A stretch of DNA of 64,000 bases from Stentor roeselii (taxonomy: Eukaryota; Ciliophora; Heterotrichea; Heterotrichida; Stentoridae): positions 1 to 64,000 of the forward strand of contig RSEH01000206.1 of the NCBI GenBank assembly GCA_006503475.1, written 5' to 3'. Positions 10,797-19,268 of this stretch are shown piece after piece. Position numbers and translations under genes: made by a program. Every line of letters begins with the position of its first letter. Position 1 is the first letter of the stretch. The notes beneath the pieces were generated by a model. The model had not been told where the DNA came from, searched no databases, and saw only the letters and a list, made by a program, of their open reading frames with translations.

Positions 10797-11222
10797 ATGG
10801 TGGCAAGACTGAAGAAGACCAGGAAGCTAAGAGGTCATGTCAGCATGGGACATGGAAGAATCGGCAAACACCGAAAACATCCCGGCGGACGAGGCAATGC
10901 TGGAGGTCTTCATCACCATAGAATCCTTATGGACAAGTTCCACCCTGGTTATTTCGGAAAAGTCGGCATCAGGACTTTGCATTACAAGAAGAACGCGAAT
11001 TGGTGCCCAACTGTCAACTTAGACCAACTAAGCACTCTCCTCAGTCCAGAACAAAATGCATCTAAAGATGTCCCAACTCTTGATGTAGGAACACATGGAT
11101 TTTTCAAGGTTCTTGGAAGAGGTACGCTAGCTCGTCCAATGGTTGTTAAAGCTCGTTTGTTTAGCACTAAAGCTGAAGAAAGGATTAAAAAACTTGGAGG
11201 AAAATGCGAATTATCAGCATAA
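10797..11222 (+). CDS. RPL27A: Large-subunit ribosomal protein uL15 (L27a)
   Basis: A 141-aa protein matching eukaryotic uL15/RPL27A over its full length. It has the N-terminal basic [24 protein letters not shown]-type region, the Gly/His-rich [13 protein letters not shown] segment, [12 protein letters not shown]-like [12 protein letters not shown], and the C-terminal [14 protein letters not shown] with F..KAEE. It is a structural protein of the cytosolic 60S subunit. There is no intron. It is transcribed divergently from the CNB-protein gene across a 68-nt shared upstream region with a TATAA-like tract. Assignment is firm. Confidence 0.97.
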   Translation: MVARLKKTRKLRGHVSMGHGRIGKHRKHPGGRGNAGGLHHHRILMDKFHPGYFGKVGIRTLHYKKNANWCPTVNLDQLSTLLSPEQNASKDVPTLDVGTHGFFKVLGRGTLARPMVVKARLFSTKAEERIKKLGGKCELSA

Positions 11223-11400
11223 GTTAGATAAAAATAGGAATGAATTAGTTTAGGTTGTTTAAAGGATGGCAAGAAAGGGAAGAGTTTTTTTATTGGGGAA
11301 AAGATTTATTTGTTGAAGGGTATTTGAACTTGATTAGAGATATTCTAATGAGCTGATTAAGTATATTGAAAAGACTTATTTTAATGGCTTAATATTAAAA

Positions 11401-11724
11401 ATGACCAAATTCCATGAAGAGCTTTTCGGATGCTTCTCAAATGTTCCAGTTTGCCTTTGGGGAACTTTTGTCCCTGCTGGCGCTCTTTGTATCCAAGCCT
11501 CAGCAGTGAATAAGGCTAATAACCAAGGTGCTATTGTTCCTTATCTCCTTGTGGCCTGCTTGGCGTGCATCGGAGGAGCTGTGAATAGAGGGAAAATTAG
11601 AGATCACTTTAGCATTGAAGGAGGATTCGTTGGAGATATGTTTATTTGGTGGTTTTGTGCTCCTTGTGCTGCATGCCAAGAATATAGAGAAGTTCTATCT
11701 AGACATCATCATCATGGCCATTAG
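11401..11724 (+). CDS. PLAC8-family small Cys-rich protein
   Basis: A 107-aa protein with the PLAC8/cornifelin pattern: an N-terminal FGCFSNVPVCLWGTFVPAG segment rich in Cys and aromatics, two short hydrophobic stretches (~15-35 and ~45-65), and a C-terminal WWFCAPCAACQEYRE. The last corresponds to the CP-x-C-x2-Q-x2-E motif that ends most PLAC8 domains. The tail ends in RHHHHGH, a possible metal-binding cluster. PLAC8 proteins are often membrane-associated and linked to cell-size or metal handling in plants and fungi. The role here is unknown. The 178 nt upstream holds no gene. Confidence 0.85.
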   Translation: MTKFHEELFGCFSNVPVCLWGTFVPAGALCIQASAVNKANNQGAIVPYLLVACLACIGGAVNRGKIRDHFSIEGGFVGDMFIWWFCAPCAACQEYREVLSRHHHHGH

Positions 11725-12044
11725 GTATTTAGCTAATTACTTTCAATAAAACATTAGAGCTTTAAAGCATATTGATAGATTAGGCCAATTCAAACTTTCC
11801 CTTGATTATTTGTAATTCATACAACAATTTATAATCATTCAAATTCATCCTGATGGAGCAAAACTTAATTAACGATATAGTATTATTCACATATATATAT
11901 TTTGAAAAAATTTATAAGGTAAACATTCCTTTCATCTAAGGTATAAATAATTTAATCATATCTCATACTAATAAACAATGATCTTGATAATCAACCAATA
12001 AGCAATCTCTTCATATTTTCATACTTATCAATCTATTATTTCAT
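11725..12044. other. Convergent intergenic spacer
   Basis: 320 nt between the PLAC8 stop and the stop of the convergent sirtuin gene. It is AT-rich with scattered short palindromic AT runs. I see no ORF, RNA gene or repeat in it. Confidence 0.6.
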
Positions 12045-13217
12045 TTAAAGTCTTGTCACACTTTCCCACCTTTTTCTAAGTGGGTCAAAGACCATATGAT
12101 AAACAGCCATCTGTAAATCATTCGTATTCAAATCAAAATTCACAGGAGGTTCTCCATAATGCCCTTGAAAATTAAGAGTCACTTTATACTGTCCACTAAT
12201 AAGATTTTCCTGGTACTTCAAAGGACTTTTCTTCAACTCTTTTTTAACATTCCCCTTCGAAACCACAACCGAAGTAAACAAAGAATAAGGACATCCATCA
12301 ACATCAATTCCCAAAAACTCCAGAAAATCTTGTTGACTTCCATTTTTCGATTCAGTCTTCTTAGTGACCCTAAGTCTTCTATTCAACTTAAAAGCAGGAA
12401 TATCCAGATGAAGTTTTTCCATTAACATCTGAATAACAGTATCACAAAAAGCATGAATTTTCAAAGCAGCGAATTTATCCAAAGGAGTCTTCTGCAAGTT
12501 AACAATAACAAGTTTCCCTCCTCTTTTGCTTGTAGTCTTCGGCATGTTTGCCGCAGGAGTGACAGTCAAGCTGCTGCCCATAGCAAGACACAAGTCCGCC
12601 TGTTCCGAATGAGCGAATCCATTTTCCAAAATAACATCATCTAAATTTTCCCCAAAGTTAATGATACTATCAATCAATTTCCCTCTGCACTTATCATCTT
12701 CACAAAGTCTTCCAGTTTCATGATCATGGACTTTCTGAGCAGTTCTTACCCTGAAGTCCCTCATGTATTCCTTTTTGCATTTCAAGCACTTTTCTAAATT
12801 AGTATTTCCATGAACTTCAGCTAATTTTCCAGGGTCAATCCCGCTTCTTCGATGAAGGCCGTCAACATTTTGACTGATAAGGTACTTCAAAAGTCCTTCT
12901 TCCATGAGTCTGACAAGTGCCATGTGGGTCGGGGTGGGAATAGCTTTAGACATTTCTGTTCTGATTTTTGGTTTATTTGAAGCCTTGCCCTGTGCTTTTT
13001 TTTCCCAACAGCCAGGGCCGGTGGGGAGGACAGTGTTGAACCCAGAGCGATAATCAGGAATTCCAGCAGAAGTCGAGATGCCTGCTCCTGTGAAAGCAGT
13101 GAAGTGGCTGGACTCTTGGATCCAGGCAGCGAGTTGATTTACTTTTGCATCGAGTTCTTCAGGAGTGTCGAAATATTCTTTTTTTTCTTCTTCAGTCTTT
13201 AAGGCTGTATCTGCCAT
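12045..13217 (-). CDS. Class IV sirtuin (SIRT6/SIRT7-like NAD-dependent deacylase)
   Basis: A 390-aa protein with the complete sirtuin core. It has FTGAGISTSAGIPDYRSG (NAD binding), SQNVDGLHRRSG, the catalytic HGN (VHGNTNLE), two Cys pairs for structural zinc (CLKCKKEY and CEDDKC), GSSLTVTPA, and VNLQKTPLD. The GISTSAGIPDYRS and VNLQKTPLD forms are characteristic of the SIRT6/SIRT7 class, which are nuclear enzymes acting on histone acyl-lysines, DNA repair and rDNA chromatin. The C-terminal ~120 residues extend the core with a beta-rich segment of unknown role. It is single-exon and 24 nt downstream of its same-strand neighbour. It starts in a TTATAAATG context. Confidence 0.93.
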   Translation of the reverse strand: MADTALKTEEEKKEYFDTPEELDAKVNQLAAWIQESSHFTAFTGAGISTSAGIPDYRSGFNTVLPTGPGCWEKKAQGKASNKPKIRTEMSKAIPTPTHMALVRLMEEGLLKYLISQNVDGLHRRSGIDPGKLAEVHGNTNLEKCLKCKKEYMRDFRVRTAQKVHDHETGRLCEDDKCRGKLIDSIINFGENLDDVILENGFAHSEQADLCLAMGSSLTVTPAANMPKTTSKRGGKLVIVNLQKTPLDKFAALKIHAFCDTVIQMLMEKLHLDIPAFKLNRRLRVTKKTESKNGSQQDFLEFLGIDVDGCPYSLFTSVVVSKGNVKKELKKSPLKYQENLISGQYKVTLNFQGHYGEPPVNFDLNTNDLQMAVYHMVFDPLRKRWESVTRL

Positions 13218-13241
13218 TTATAACAGACCAGGCCAAGATGA

Positions 13242-14378
13242 TTAATTAAATTTTTTTAATAGCCCTTTTAATGATAGTTTTTTCATAGAACGACGGGAAG
13301 GGAAGGAGGGGACTGGCAAGTTAAAACTAGCACCTGAAGGACTTTTCGTTTGGGAGACAAGAAAAGTGTCAGGACTCAGGAGCATCGGAGATGAGACTCT
13401 TGGAAGGGGAGACGGGAAGTTACGAGGGGAAGAGTCCATCCACATTGTCCTTCTGGGAATTTTTTCATTTTTAGAAGACTTTGATGTCAGGTGTCGATCA
13501 CTCATCATTTTCAAGACCTTCACTTTTTCCGCATTGATTTCGTCGTATTCAGCGTAGAACAACCGAGACGGCAACTTCAGGTCTGGACTTTGACGTTCTT
13601 TTATCCGTTTTCGACAAATCAACTCTAAAAAGTCGCTGTTGAAAGGCTCAGCAGATTTCCCTACACTGATTCTTTTGACCTGTGCAGAAAGTGAATCTCT
13701 TGAAGAAGGTTGAGAATTTTCACTGATTTCAGGAGTTTCTAGTTCCAAATGAATTTTTCCTGAATTTTGTTGGATTTTTACCAGTTCACAAGACTGAAGA
13801 AAAGAGATCCAAAAGAAATCCTGATCGTCTTTGACAAGTTCGTATTTCGCTTTTTTTACCTGTTGTCCTGTGCTTTTTTGAACGATAATATTGACACTAT
13901 TCAGCATGTCCTTAATCCTTTGAATCCAGATAATGTTCTTCACCTTCTTCTTCCCACCTTCATGACTGAAAAACAAGGACATTTCGTATTTTTCTTTTAA
14001 AACCACTGAAGCTGTAAAAATATTACAACTTTCACTGCATTGTGATATACTTTTCTGAATATAGGTGAAATTGTGGTGAGGGTTGATAAAGTACTCCTGT
14101 AATGAAGACTCGTTGAAATAAATCCGCCCTCCTCGCAAATGGCCAATAGCCTGAGTTGAACGAGCATTGCGATTAAATGATTTTTCCGCAGTGATATCCT
14201 GTAAAATCTCCTTTCCTTGCAAGTCATTCAGTACTTTTCGATGTTGCAGTTTCGAGTTTTCCATAAAAAAATAGTCAGTGGCTGAAAAGTTCCTCATCAC
14301 AAAAGTGTCTAAAACCCGAACATTCGCAGCGACTTCAGATAAAATTGTCAAAAGCCATTTAAACCCTTTGTTTTTCAT
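13242..14378 (-). CDS. Hypothetical protein, Ser-rich C-terminus
   Basis: A 378-aa protein I do not recognise. Residues ~1-205 are mixed helix and strand with no clear motif. The stretch from ~215 is low-complexity, rich in Ser, Pro, Lys and Arg, with several proline-directed S-P sites (SSPRNFPSPLPRVSSPMLLSP). It ends in a basic KKLSLKGLLKKFN. It may be a phosphorylated adaptor, but that is a guess. It lies 19 nt downstream of the TTLL gene on the same strand and 24 nt upstream of the sirtuin. The alternative ATG at residue 28 (MRNFSATDYF) cannot be excluded. Confidence 0.65.
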   Translation of the reverse strand: MKNKGFKWLLTILSEVAANVRVLDTFVMRNFSATDYFFMENSKLQHRKVLNDLQGKEILQDITAEKSFNRNARSTQAIGHLRGGRIYFNESSLQEYFINPHHNFTYIQKSISQCSESCNIFTASVVLKEKYEMSLFFSHEGGKKKVKNIIWIQRIKDMLNSVNIIVQKSTGQQVKKAKYELVKDDQDFFWISFLQSCELVKIQQNSGKIHLELETPEISENSQPSSRDSLSAQVKRISVGKSAEPFNSDFLELICRKRIKERQSPDLKLPSRLFYAEYDEINAEKVKVLKMMSDRHLTSKSSKNEKIPRRTMWMDSSPRNFPSPLPRVSSPMLLSPDTFLVSQTKSPSGASFNLPVPSFPSRRSMKKLSLKGLLKKFN

Positions 14379-14397
14379 ACTATTTAAAAATCTTCAG

Positions 14398-16233
14398 TTA
14401 ATTATTAATCAAAGGGTACATCTGTTTCGCATACTTCAATAAAACATTGACAGGAGTTTTCAAGAACTTCCAAAGCAACAAATTGTTATACCTGGGAACT
14501 TCAAAGAACTCAGAATAATAATCAACGTTTGTCTTCAAAGGGAAAATCCTTTTAAAACTTCCAGTGCGATAAAGTTCTTCCTCAGACTCAAAAAGGACTT
14601 CCAAGTCTTCTTCAGCTAAAGGAAACTCTTCAAGACTTTTGCAATTTTGAAGTGCGAGAAGATTTCTTTGCAAGATTTTTCCTTTTTCAAATCCAAGAAG
14701 TCTGCTGATTTTTTGATTTTCAGTTTCTTTATCAAGTTGTTTCCGGTCATAAGGCACGAAGCCGACCATGTTGAAAACGTCGCACATGAGAGAAGTTTTG
14801 ATTTTTTTATCAAGAGGCGAGGAACTACTCAAGGAAGGACAGACGTTGACTTCAAGAAGCCAAGGCCTGAGGTCAGAGTCGAGGAGGATGTCGAAGCCGT
14901 AAGTTTCAAAGCACATGTTTTTATGTTTATTTGTTTGGTTCATGATGTTCACGATGTGAGGCTCGATGGAAATCAATGCTTTTATTATGATGTCTTGGAT
15001 CTTTATGAAGGTGCCCTCGTAGTCGATACCTTTTTCTTTGAATACCTTGCGAAGAGCGAAAAGAGACCATTTTGAACCTTCACCGTCAATGCAAGCGTCT
15101 TGATTTTTTACAAATTTTTCAGATCTTTTGTTTACGCTGAAGTTGGTTAGATGAACGTAACGCTTTTTCATTGTTTTTTTGTTTGGAGAATACTGCTCTG
15201 TTGCGAATCGCACCAGACCGTCGTCGTAGAGGTAGATACGAAGAGGGTCAAATGAAGTAACGCAGACGTATATTCGTAGGTCGTATTTGAAACCGTTTAA
15301 TGTGTGAGGGTTTGAAATGTATTTGGAAATCACTAGTGACTGTTTTTTTGAAATGTGACTGTTTGCTGTTATTAGACGGATTCCTCGTCCACAAGACGAC
15401 GCTGAAGGCTTCAAAATCCACAACGACTTCGGGTTTTCTTCCAACTCTCCCTGCAATCTCGAATAATCCTCTGGCAATATAAAAGTCTTCGGGCAGATCT
15501 CATAGTCTGCCCCATGTTTCCTTCTCATTCGATACACATTTCTCCATAAGTTATCCTTTCTCCCAATTTGCCAAATTCCAGGAAAATGATTTGTTTTCTG
15601 AAACTGGTTAAATTTTCGCAGTACTTTCGGATGAGGAACTCCTGATACTTTAAAGTTGTAACCTTTTCCTAGAATTGCTGAAAAACCTGCCTGGGACAAT
15701 GCGTTTACCATGCAGTTGTATGTGTGAACTGTGTCAGAGATTTTGTAGAATAAAGGCTTTGAATCGCTTGTGTCCGTTTGAAGGATCACTCGACTGGATT
15801 TACGTGATTGCTTTTGGCATTGAAGTGGGTAGTCGAATAGGACTGTTGATGGACGGTTACTGTAGATTGCGTTTAGAAGGTAAACTTCTTTTGCCACCTT
15901 CACCGGAGAAGCTTCACAATTACCTTTCCTCATCAACTTAGGCAGACACACACAGTTAGAATTACATTTTTCACAAGTATTAATCTCTTCAACCGCAAAA
16001 GCTGAGTGATTTCTATCCTGTTCTTTTCCAGGACTACTCCGATTATAACTTTCCGAGCTTCCAACCTGATTTTTATGTAACTTGCCAGTCTCCTGATTTT
16101 TCGGGTAAGAAGTACAAACAGCACTTAAGTCGCGAATTCTCCGATGCGACTTTTTCGCTGATCGTTGTCTATGTTTTTGCTCACTTCTCGCAGGTGACAA
16201 GTTGAGTTCGGCAGCATTTTCAGAGTTTTGCAT
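14398..16233 (-). CDS. TTLL4: Tubulin-tyrosine-ligase-like protein, TTLL4-like glutamylase
   Basis: A 611-aa protein. Residues ~165-520 are a TTL domain of the ATP-grasp fold: HFPGIWQIGRKDNLW, LWILKPSASSCGRGI (ATP-binding Lys and Gly loop), KYDLRIYVCVTS, YVHLTNFSVNK, and CFETYGFDILLDSDLRPWLLEVNVCPSLSSSSPLD. The last block, with its Glu-x-Asn metal/ATP ligands and S-S-S-P-L-D, is close to TTLL4-type glutamylases. It probably adds glutamate to tubulin or other proteins in cilia and cortical microtubules. The N-terminal ~100 residues are low-complexity. Its first ATG is 5 bp from the divergent ATG of the next gene. A downstream Met near residue 105 is an alternative start that would leave the TTL domain whole. 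Confidence 0.92.
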   Translation of the reverse strand: MQNSENAAELNLSPARSEQKHRQRSAKKSHRRIRDLSAVCTSYPKNQETGKLHKNQVGSSESYNRSSPGKEQDRNHSAFAVEEINTCEKCNSNCVCLPKLMRKGNCEASPVKVAKEVYLLNAIYSNRPSTVLFDYPLQCQKQSRKSSRVILQTDTSDSKPLFYKISDTVHTYNCMVNALSQAGFSAILGKGYNFKVSGVPHPKVLRKFNQFQKTNHFPGIWQIGRKDNLWRNVYRMRRKHGADYEICPKTFILPEDYSRLQGELEENPKSLWILKPSASSCGRGIRLITANSHISKKQSLVISKYISNPHTLNGFKYDLRIYVCVTSFDPLRIYLYDDGLVRFATEQYSPNKKTMKKRYVHLTNFSVNKRSEKFVKNQDACIDGEGSKWSLFALRKVFKEKGIDYEGTFIKIQDIIIKALISIEPHIVNIMNQTNKHKNMCFETYGFDILLDSDLRPWLLEVNVCPSLSSSSPLDKKIKTSLMCDVFNMVGFVPYDRKQLDKETENQKISRLLGFEKGKILQRNLLALQNCKSLEEFPLAEEDLEVLFESEEELYRTGSFKRIFPLKTNVDYYSEFFEVPRYNNLLLWKFLKTPVNVLLKYAKQMYPLINN

Positions 16234-16238
16234 TAATA

Positions 16239-17450
16239 ATGGAAAAGAAGCAGCTTCAGCAGTGGCTCAGTGAAATCGACAAGGCGATTGAAGAAGAAAA
16301 ACAAATGAGAACTGCACCTTTTTGGCCAGGGTCTAACTTTTCAGACTCAGGGTCAAGTAGTTCGAGATATGACCAGCTTTACTCAGGCTCTGAAAAAACA
16401 GCATCGAAATTAGAGCAAAAACGTCAGGAAAAGCTTGAAGAAGAACTTGATTCACTTCGAAGTCCTCAAATCTCGAAAAAGTCTCAACAAATCATAGTAA
16501 AAAATAAACGTGAAGGAAAAGTTGAAGATAGACTCATGCAAGAAGCTTTAAAAAGAAAACAAGAAGCTTCTGAAAGAGAAGCTAAATTGAAAATGGATGC
16601 GAAGCAAAAGTCTATGCCTGTTATTACACCTCTTGCTGCTGGACTTAAAAGAGATGGCGATGTTGTTGAAAGACTTTGGGACTATCAGAAGGTTTATCAG
16701 GAAAAAAAAGAGACGCTTAAGAAGGAAATTGAACCTGAAGCTGTGAAAGCCATGCCGAAAATTAATAAGACGAATGTGGAAAGTCGATATATGAAACCTG
16801 TTAAAAGCTCGGTTCAGGCTGAAGAGTTTAGCTATAAACCTGAAATTAGTGAAAGATCTGCTAAACTTGCTGCGAAATTAGGTGAGTCTAAAGATAGACT
16901 CTTGCAGAAACCTGCTCCGAAAGTGGTAGAAGACTCGGAATGCACTTTTACACCAAATATTATTAAAAAGGACAGTGAAAATAAAATTTGGTGGGAAAAT
17001 CTTTATCAGCAAAGCAGAATTATACAGGAAAAAAGGGATAAACAGAAGGAAACTATGGATAAAATGAAGGAAGACCCTGAATGCACTTTTAAACCGAAAA
17101 TTTCGAATACTGGGGAACGGAAAGAAAATCCTGATGAAAGGATTAAAAAACTTCAGGATTGGCAGAAGTCTAGAGAGGAGAGGATGAAACAGTTTAGAGA
17201 GCAAAACAGTAATAAAGATTTGGAAGGATGTACTTTTGCACCAAAGATTAATAAAAATATTGTCCCTGCTCAGCAAAGTAAACCGGTTAGCACTCCAAAC
17301 AAGTTTTTACAAAGACAACAAATGAACAAGCTGAGATCTCCAACAGAAGCCAGTAGACATATTGAAATCGAAATGGATATGGACGACCAGGAATACTTTC
17401 AAGCAATGAAATCAATTCAAGACGAAATAAACGCATTAGTGCTGGAATAA
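16239..17450 (+). CDS. Charged coiled-coil protein with ECTFxPxI repeats
   Basis: A 403-aa protein, very rich in Glu and Lys and mostly helical. It carries a repeated short motif, E-C-T-F-x-P-x-I, at three places (SECTFTPNII, PECTFKPKIS, GCTFAPKIN), plus related FSYKPEIS and VITPLAAGL-type strands. Each repeat sits between stretches of predicted coiled coil ending in K-x-x-x-W or L-x-x-W (ERLWDYQK, KKLQDWQK). This repeat type is common in large protist proteins linked to the cytoskeleton, but the exact family and role are unknown to me. It is head-to-head with the TTLL gene, so co-expression of the pair is plausible but not shown. Confidence 0.7.
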   Translation: MEKKQLQQWLSEIDKAIEEEKQMRTAPFWPGSNFSDSGSSSSRYDQLYSGSEKTASKLEQKRQEKLEEELDSLRSPQISKKSQQIIVKNKREGKVEDRLMQEALKRKQEASEREAKLKMDAKQKSMPVITPLAAGLKRDGDVVERLWDYQKVYQEKKETLKKEIEPEAVKAMPKINKTNVESRYMKPVKSSVQAEEFSYKPEISERSAKLAAKLGESKDRLLQKPAPKVVEDSECTFTPNIIKKDSENKIWWENLYQQSRIIQEKRDKQKETMDKMKEDPECTFKPKISNTGERKENPDERIKKLQDWQKSREERMKQFREQNSNKDLEGCTFAPKINKNIVPAQQSKPVSTPNKFLQRQQMNKLRSPTEASRHIEIEMDMDDQEYFQAMKSIQDEINALVLE

Positions 17451-17485
17451 CTCAACTAGTAAAATTAAATAATCTATACAATTTT

Positions 17486-18811
17486 TTAAGATCTCTTAAT
17501 TTCAAGCACTTTTTCTTTCACCGTTTGCTGTAAAGCCCTGAATAAATCGACTATTGTTGCATCCCTCTTCGCCTTTCCACCAATCAAAATTAAAATTCGT
17601 GCCACCCATCTAAAAATTTTCTGTTTAATCACAACAAGCCTATCTTTCTTAGCATTTAATCCACGAACCATAGCAACCAATTCAGTAATACAACTCTTTA
17701 AATTCCTGATATCAACATCAAATCCAGCTCCTTGAGTCAAGCTAAAATTTTCAATTTTTAATTCAAGTTCCTGATTTTTTTCCTTGATTTCCTGAGTCCT
17801 GCATCTAGTATCACTAAGACAATGCATGAGTTCCACAAGTTTTTCTTCTTTCCTCAAAAACTTTTCAACAATTTCATCAGGATCATTGATTTTCGTGACA
17901 ATTTTAATTTTCTTAAAAGCTTCAATCATTCCCATAGACTTTTTCTTTGACTTCTCTTCAAAAGCATTAAGATATCGAGTCCACATCACACTAACTAAAA
18001 GTTTTTCTCTAATAAAATTACTTTTCAAGTCGCCTTCATCAATAGCAGCAGCTTCCGCAATTTCTCCATATTTTTTCATACGTTTATGTCTTAATTCATG
18101 TATTTTTCCACGTGCACCGATATCATCTTCTAAGATATTCAAGTCCTGAATGCGATCTTTCATATCAAGACTGACAGTTTTGCTAGTAATTCGAAAAGCT
18201 TGGACCATTGTAAATTTTTTTTCAAGAGTTTGTATTTTTTTTCTATGTTCACTGTCAATAAGGAAGTCTTTCGCCTTGATCTGATTTTGAAGGTACTGAT
18301 TTTTTAGTTCAAGATGCATTAAAGTTTGTCTTAACCGTTCTTTTACATGCTTGTAAACCAAGTTATTACTGAATTCATCTCGAATCCTGGCAAGCATCTG
18401 GTCTTCTTCTCTTTCCAACCCTTTAAAGTAAAAGTGAAGATAATTCAAATCATGCTGACCGACATGTTCCAATTCACTTACTTTATGACTCTCTGAAAGC
18501 AACATTGTGACTTTTCTGTTTCCTTTATTGTAGTCTTCCTGCATCAAGTTAAAAGTTCTTTTTAAAAGTTTCACTTGAAGAGAAGCCTCTTTTTTTTCAA
18601 AGTCCGACCGAGTCTCTCGAGCGCTCATGAAATTTGGAGGCTGACGTGAATAATCAGGAGGCTTCAAAAGAGTTCTTACTTTTTGCTTGTACAGAGGGTA
18701 TGGCGTGTAGGCTCGGGTTGATGTCATGAAGGTTCGGTCTATTGGAGACATTGAACGTGTAAAGCTGGCTTGTGAAGAGTCTTTTATTAACGATGGGGTT
18801 CGCGTTCTCAT
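17486..18811 (-). CDS. Coiled-coil protein, outer-dynein-arm docking-complex-like
   Basis: A 441-aa protein, with a Ser/Arg/Pro-rich N-terminus (~1-75) then long coiled coils (~75-225 and ~250-380). The segment FKKIKIVTKINDPDEIVEKFLRKEEKLVELM resembles the conserved block of the CCDC63/CCDC114/CCDC151 family (F-x-K-I-x-x-x-T-x-V-x-D-x-x-E-I-V-x-K-F-x-x-x-E). Those proteins dock outer dynein arms onto axonemal doublets. The match is by eye over one block, so the family call is tentative. The rest has only generic coiled-coil character. It converges with the gene before it across 35 nt and is single-exon. Confidence 0.6.
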   Translation of the reverse strand: MRTRTPSLIKDSSQASFTRSMSPIDRTFMTSTRAYTPYPLYKQKVRTLLKPPDYSRQPPNFMSARETRSDFEKKEASLQVKLLKRTFNLMQEDYNKGNRKVTMLLSESHKVSELEHVGQHDLNYLHFYFKGLEREEDQMLARIRDEFSNNLVYKHVKERLRQTLMHLELKNQYLQNQIKAKDFLIDSEHRKKIQTLEKKFTMVQAFRITSKTVSLDMKDRIQDLNILEDDIGARGKIHELRHKRMKKYGEIAEAAAIDEGDLKSNFIREKLLVSVMWTRYLNAFEEKSKKKSMGMIEAFKKIKIVTKINDPDEIVEKFLRKEEKLVELMHCLSDTRCRTQEIKEKNQELELKIENFSLTQGAGFDVDIRNLKSCITELVAMVRGLNAKKDRLVVIKQKIFRWVARILILIGGKAKRDATIVDLFRALQQTVKEKVLEIKRS

Positions 18812-18867
18812 TTAAATTATTCGGTTTTTTTTGGGGAAAGATGAAATTTGAAGGATGATTAATTTAG

Positions 18868-19215
18868 TTATGACTTAGAATTTCGGAGATCTGGAGAGTA
18901 GATTAGTCTGTAGGTTTGAAGACGACTTGGACTTGATGGGGATTGAAGGGAAAAGTCTTTGAATAGGTGACGGCTTTGGATTTCTTTACGGACTTTACGG
19001 ACTAGACGGTCTTTTGAGAATTTTTTAGAGTATTTTGACATTAGGTCTTTATACCTTTGCATATGATTCAGACTTTCATTACCCCCCAGTCTATACATCT
19101 GCATGAACTTTTCACTTTTATCTAACTTGTTAAAAGACTGATTCGTTGAAGCATCTTTAACAGAATGAATAACTTTCACATTAAACCTCTTCTGATTCAA
19201 CAGAGGTAGCTCCAT
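18868..19215 (-). CDS. Small basic hypothetical protein
   Basis: A 115-aa basic protein (MELPLLNQKRFNVKV...). It is Lys/Arg/Ser-rich, with one probable helix (~35-75) and a Ser/Pro-rich tail (SLQSPSSPSRLQTYRL). No known domain is visible. The position between two coiled-coil genes on the same strand (56 and 53 nt away) and the ATG in an AT-rich context favour a real gene. Codon choice matches its neighbours. Confidence 0.55.
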   Translation of the reverse strand: MELPLLNQKRFNVKVIHSVKDASTNQSFNKLDKSEKFMQMYRLGGNESLNHMQRYKDLMSKYSKKFSKDRLVRKVRKEIQSRHLFKDFSLQSPSSPSRLQTYRLIYSPDLRNSKS

Positions 19216-19268
19216 GATTATATCATCATAATAAACCTTATTAAGTATCTGAGGTAATTAAATTATCA

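Noticed and set aside
11700-11724. His-rich PLAC8 tail as a sign of an engineered His tag
   Set aside because: The run is RHHHHGH, not six His, is encoded by ordinary mixed context and lies in natural flanking sequence.
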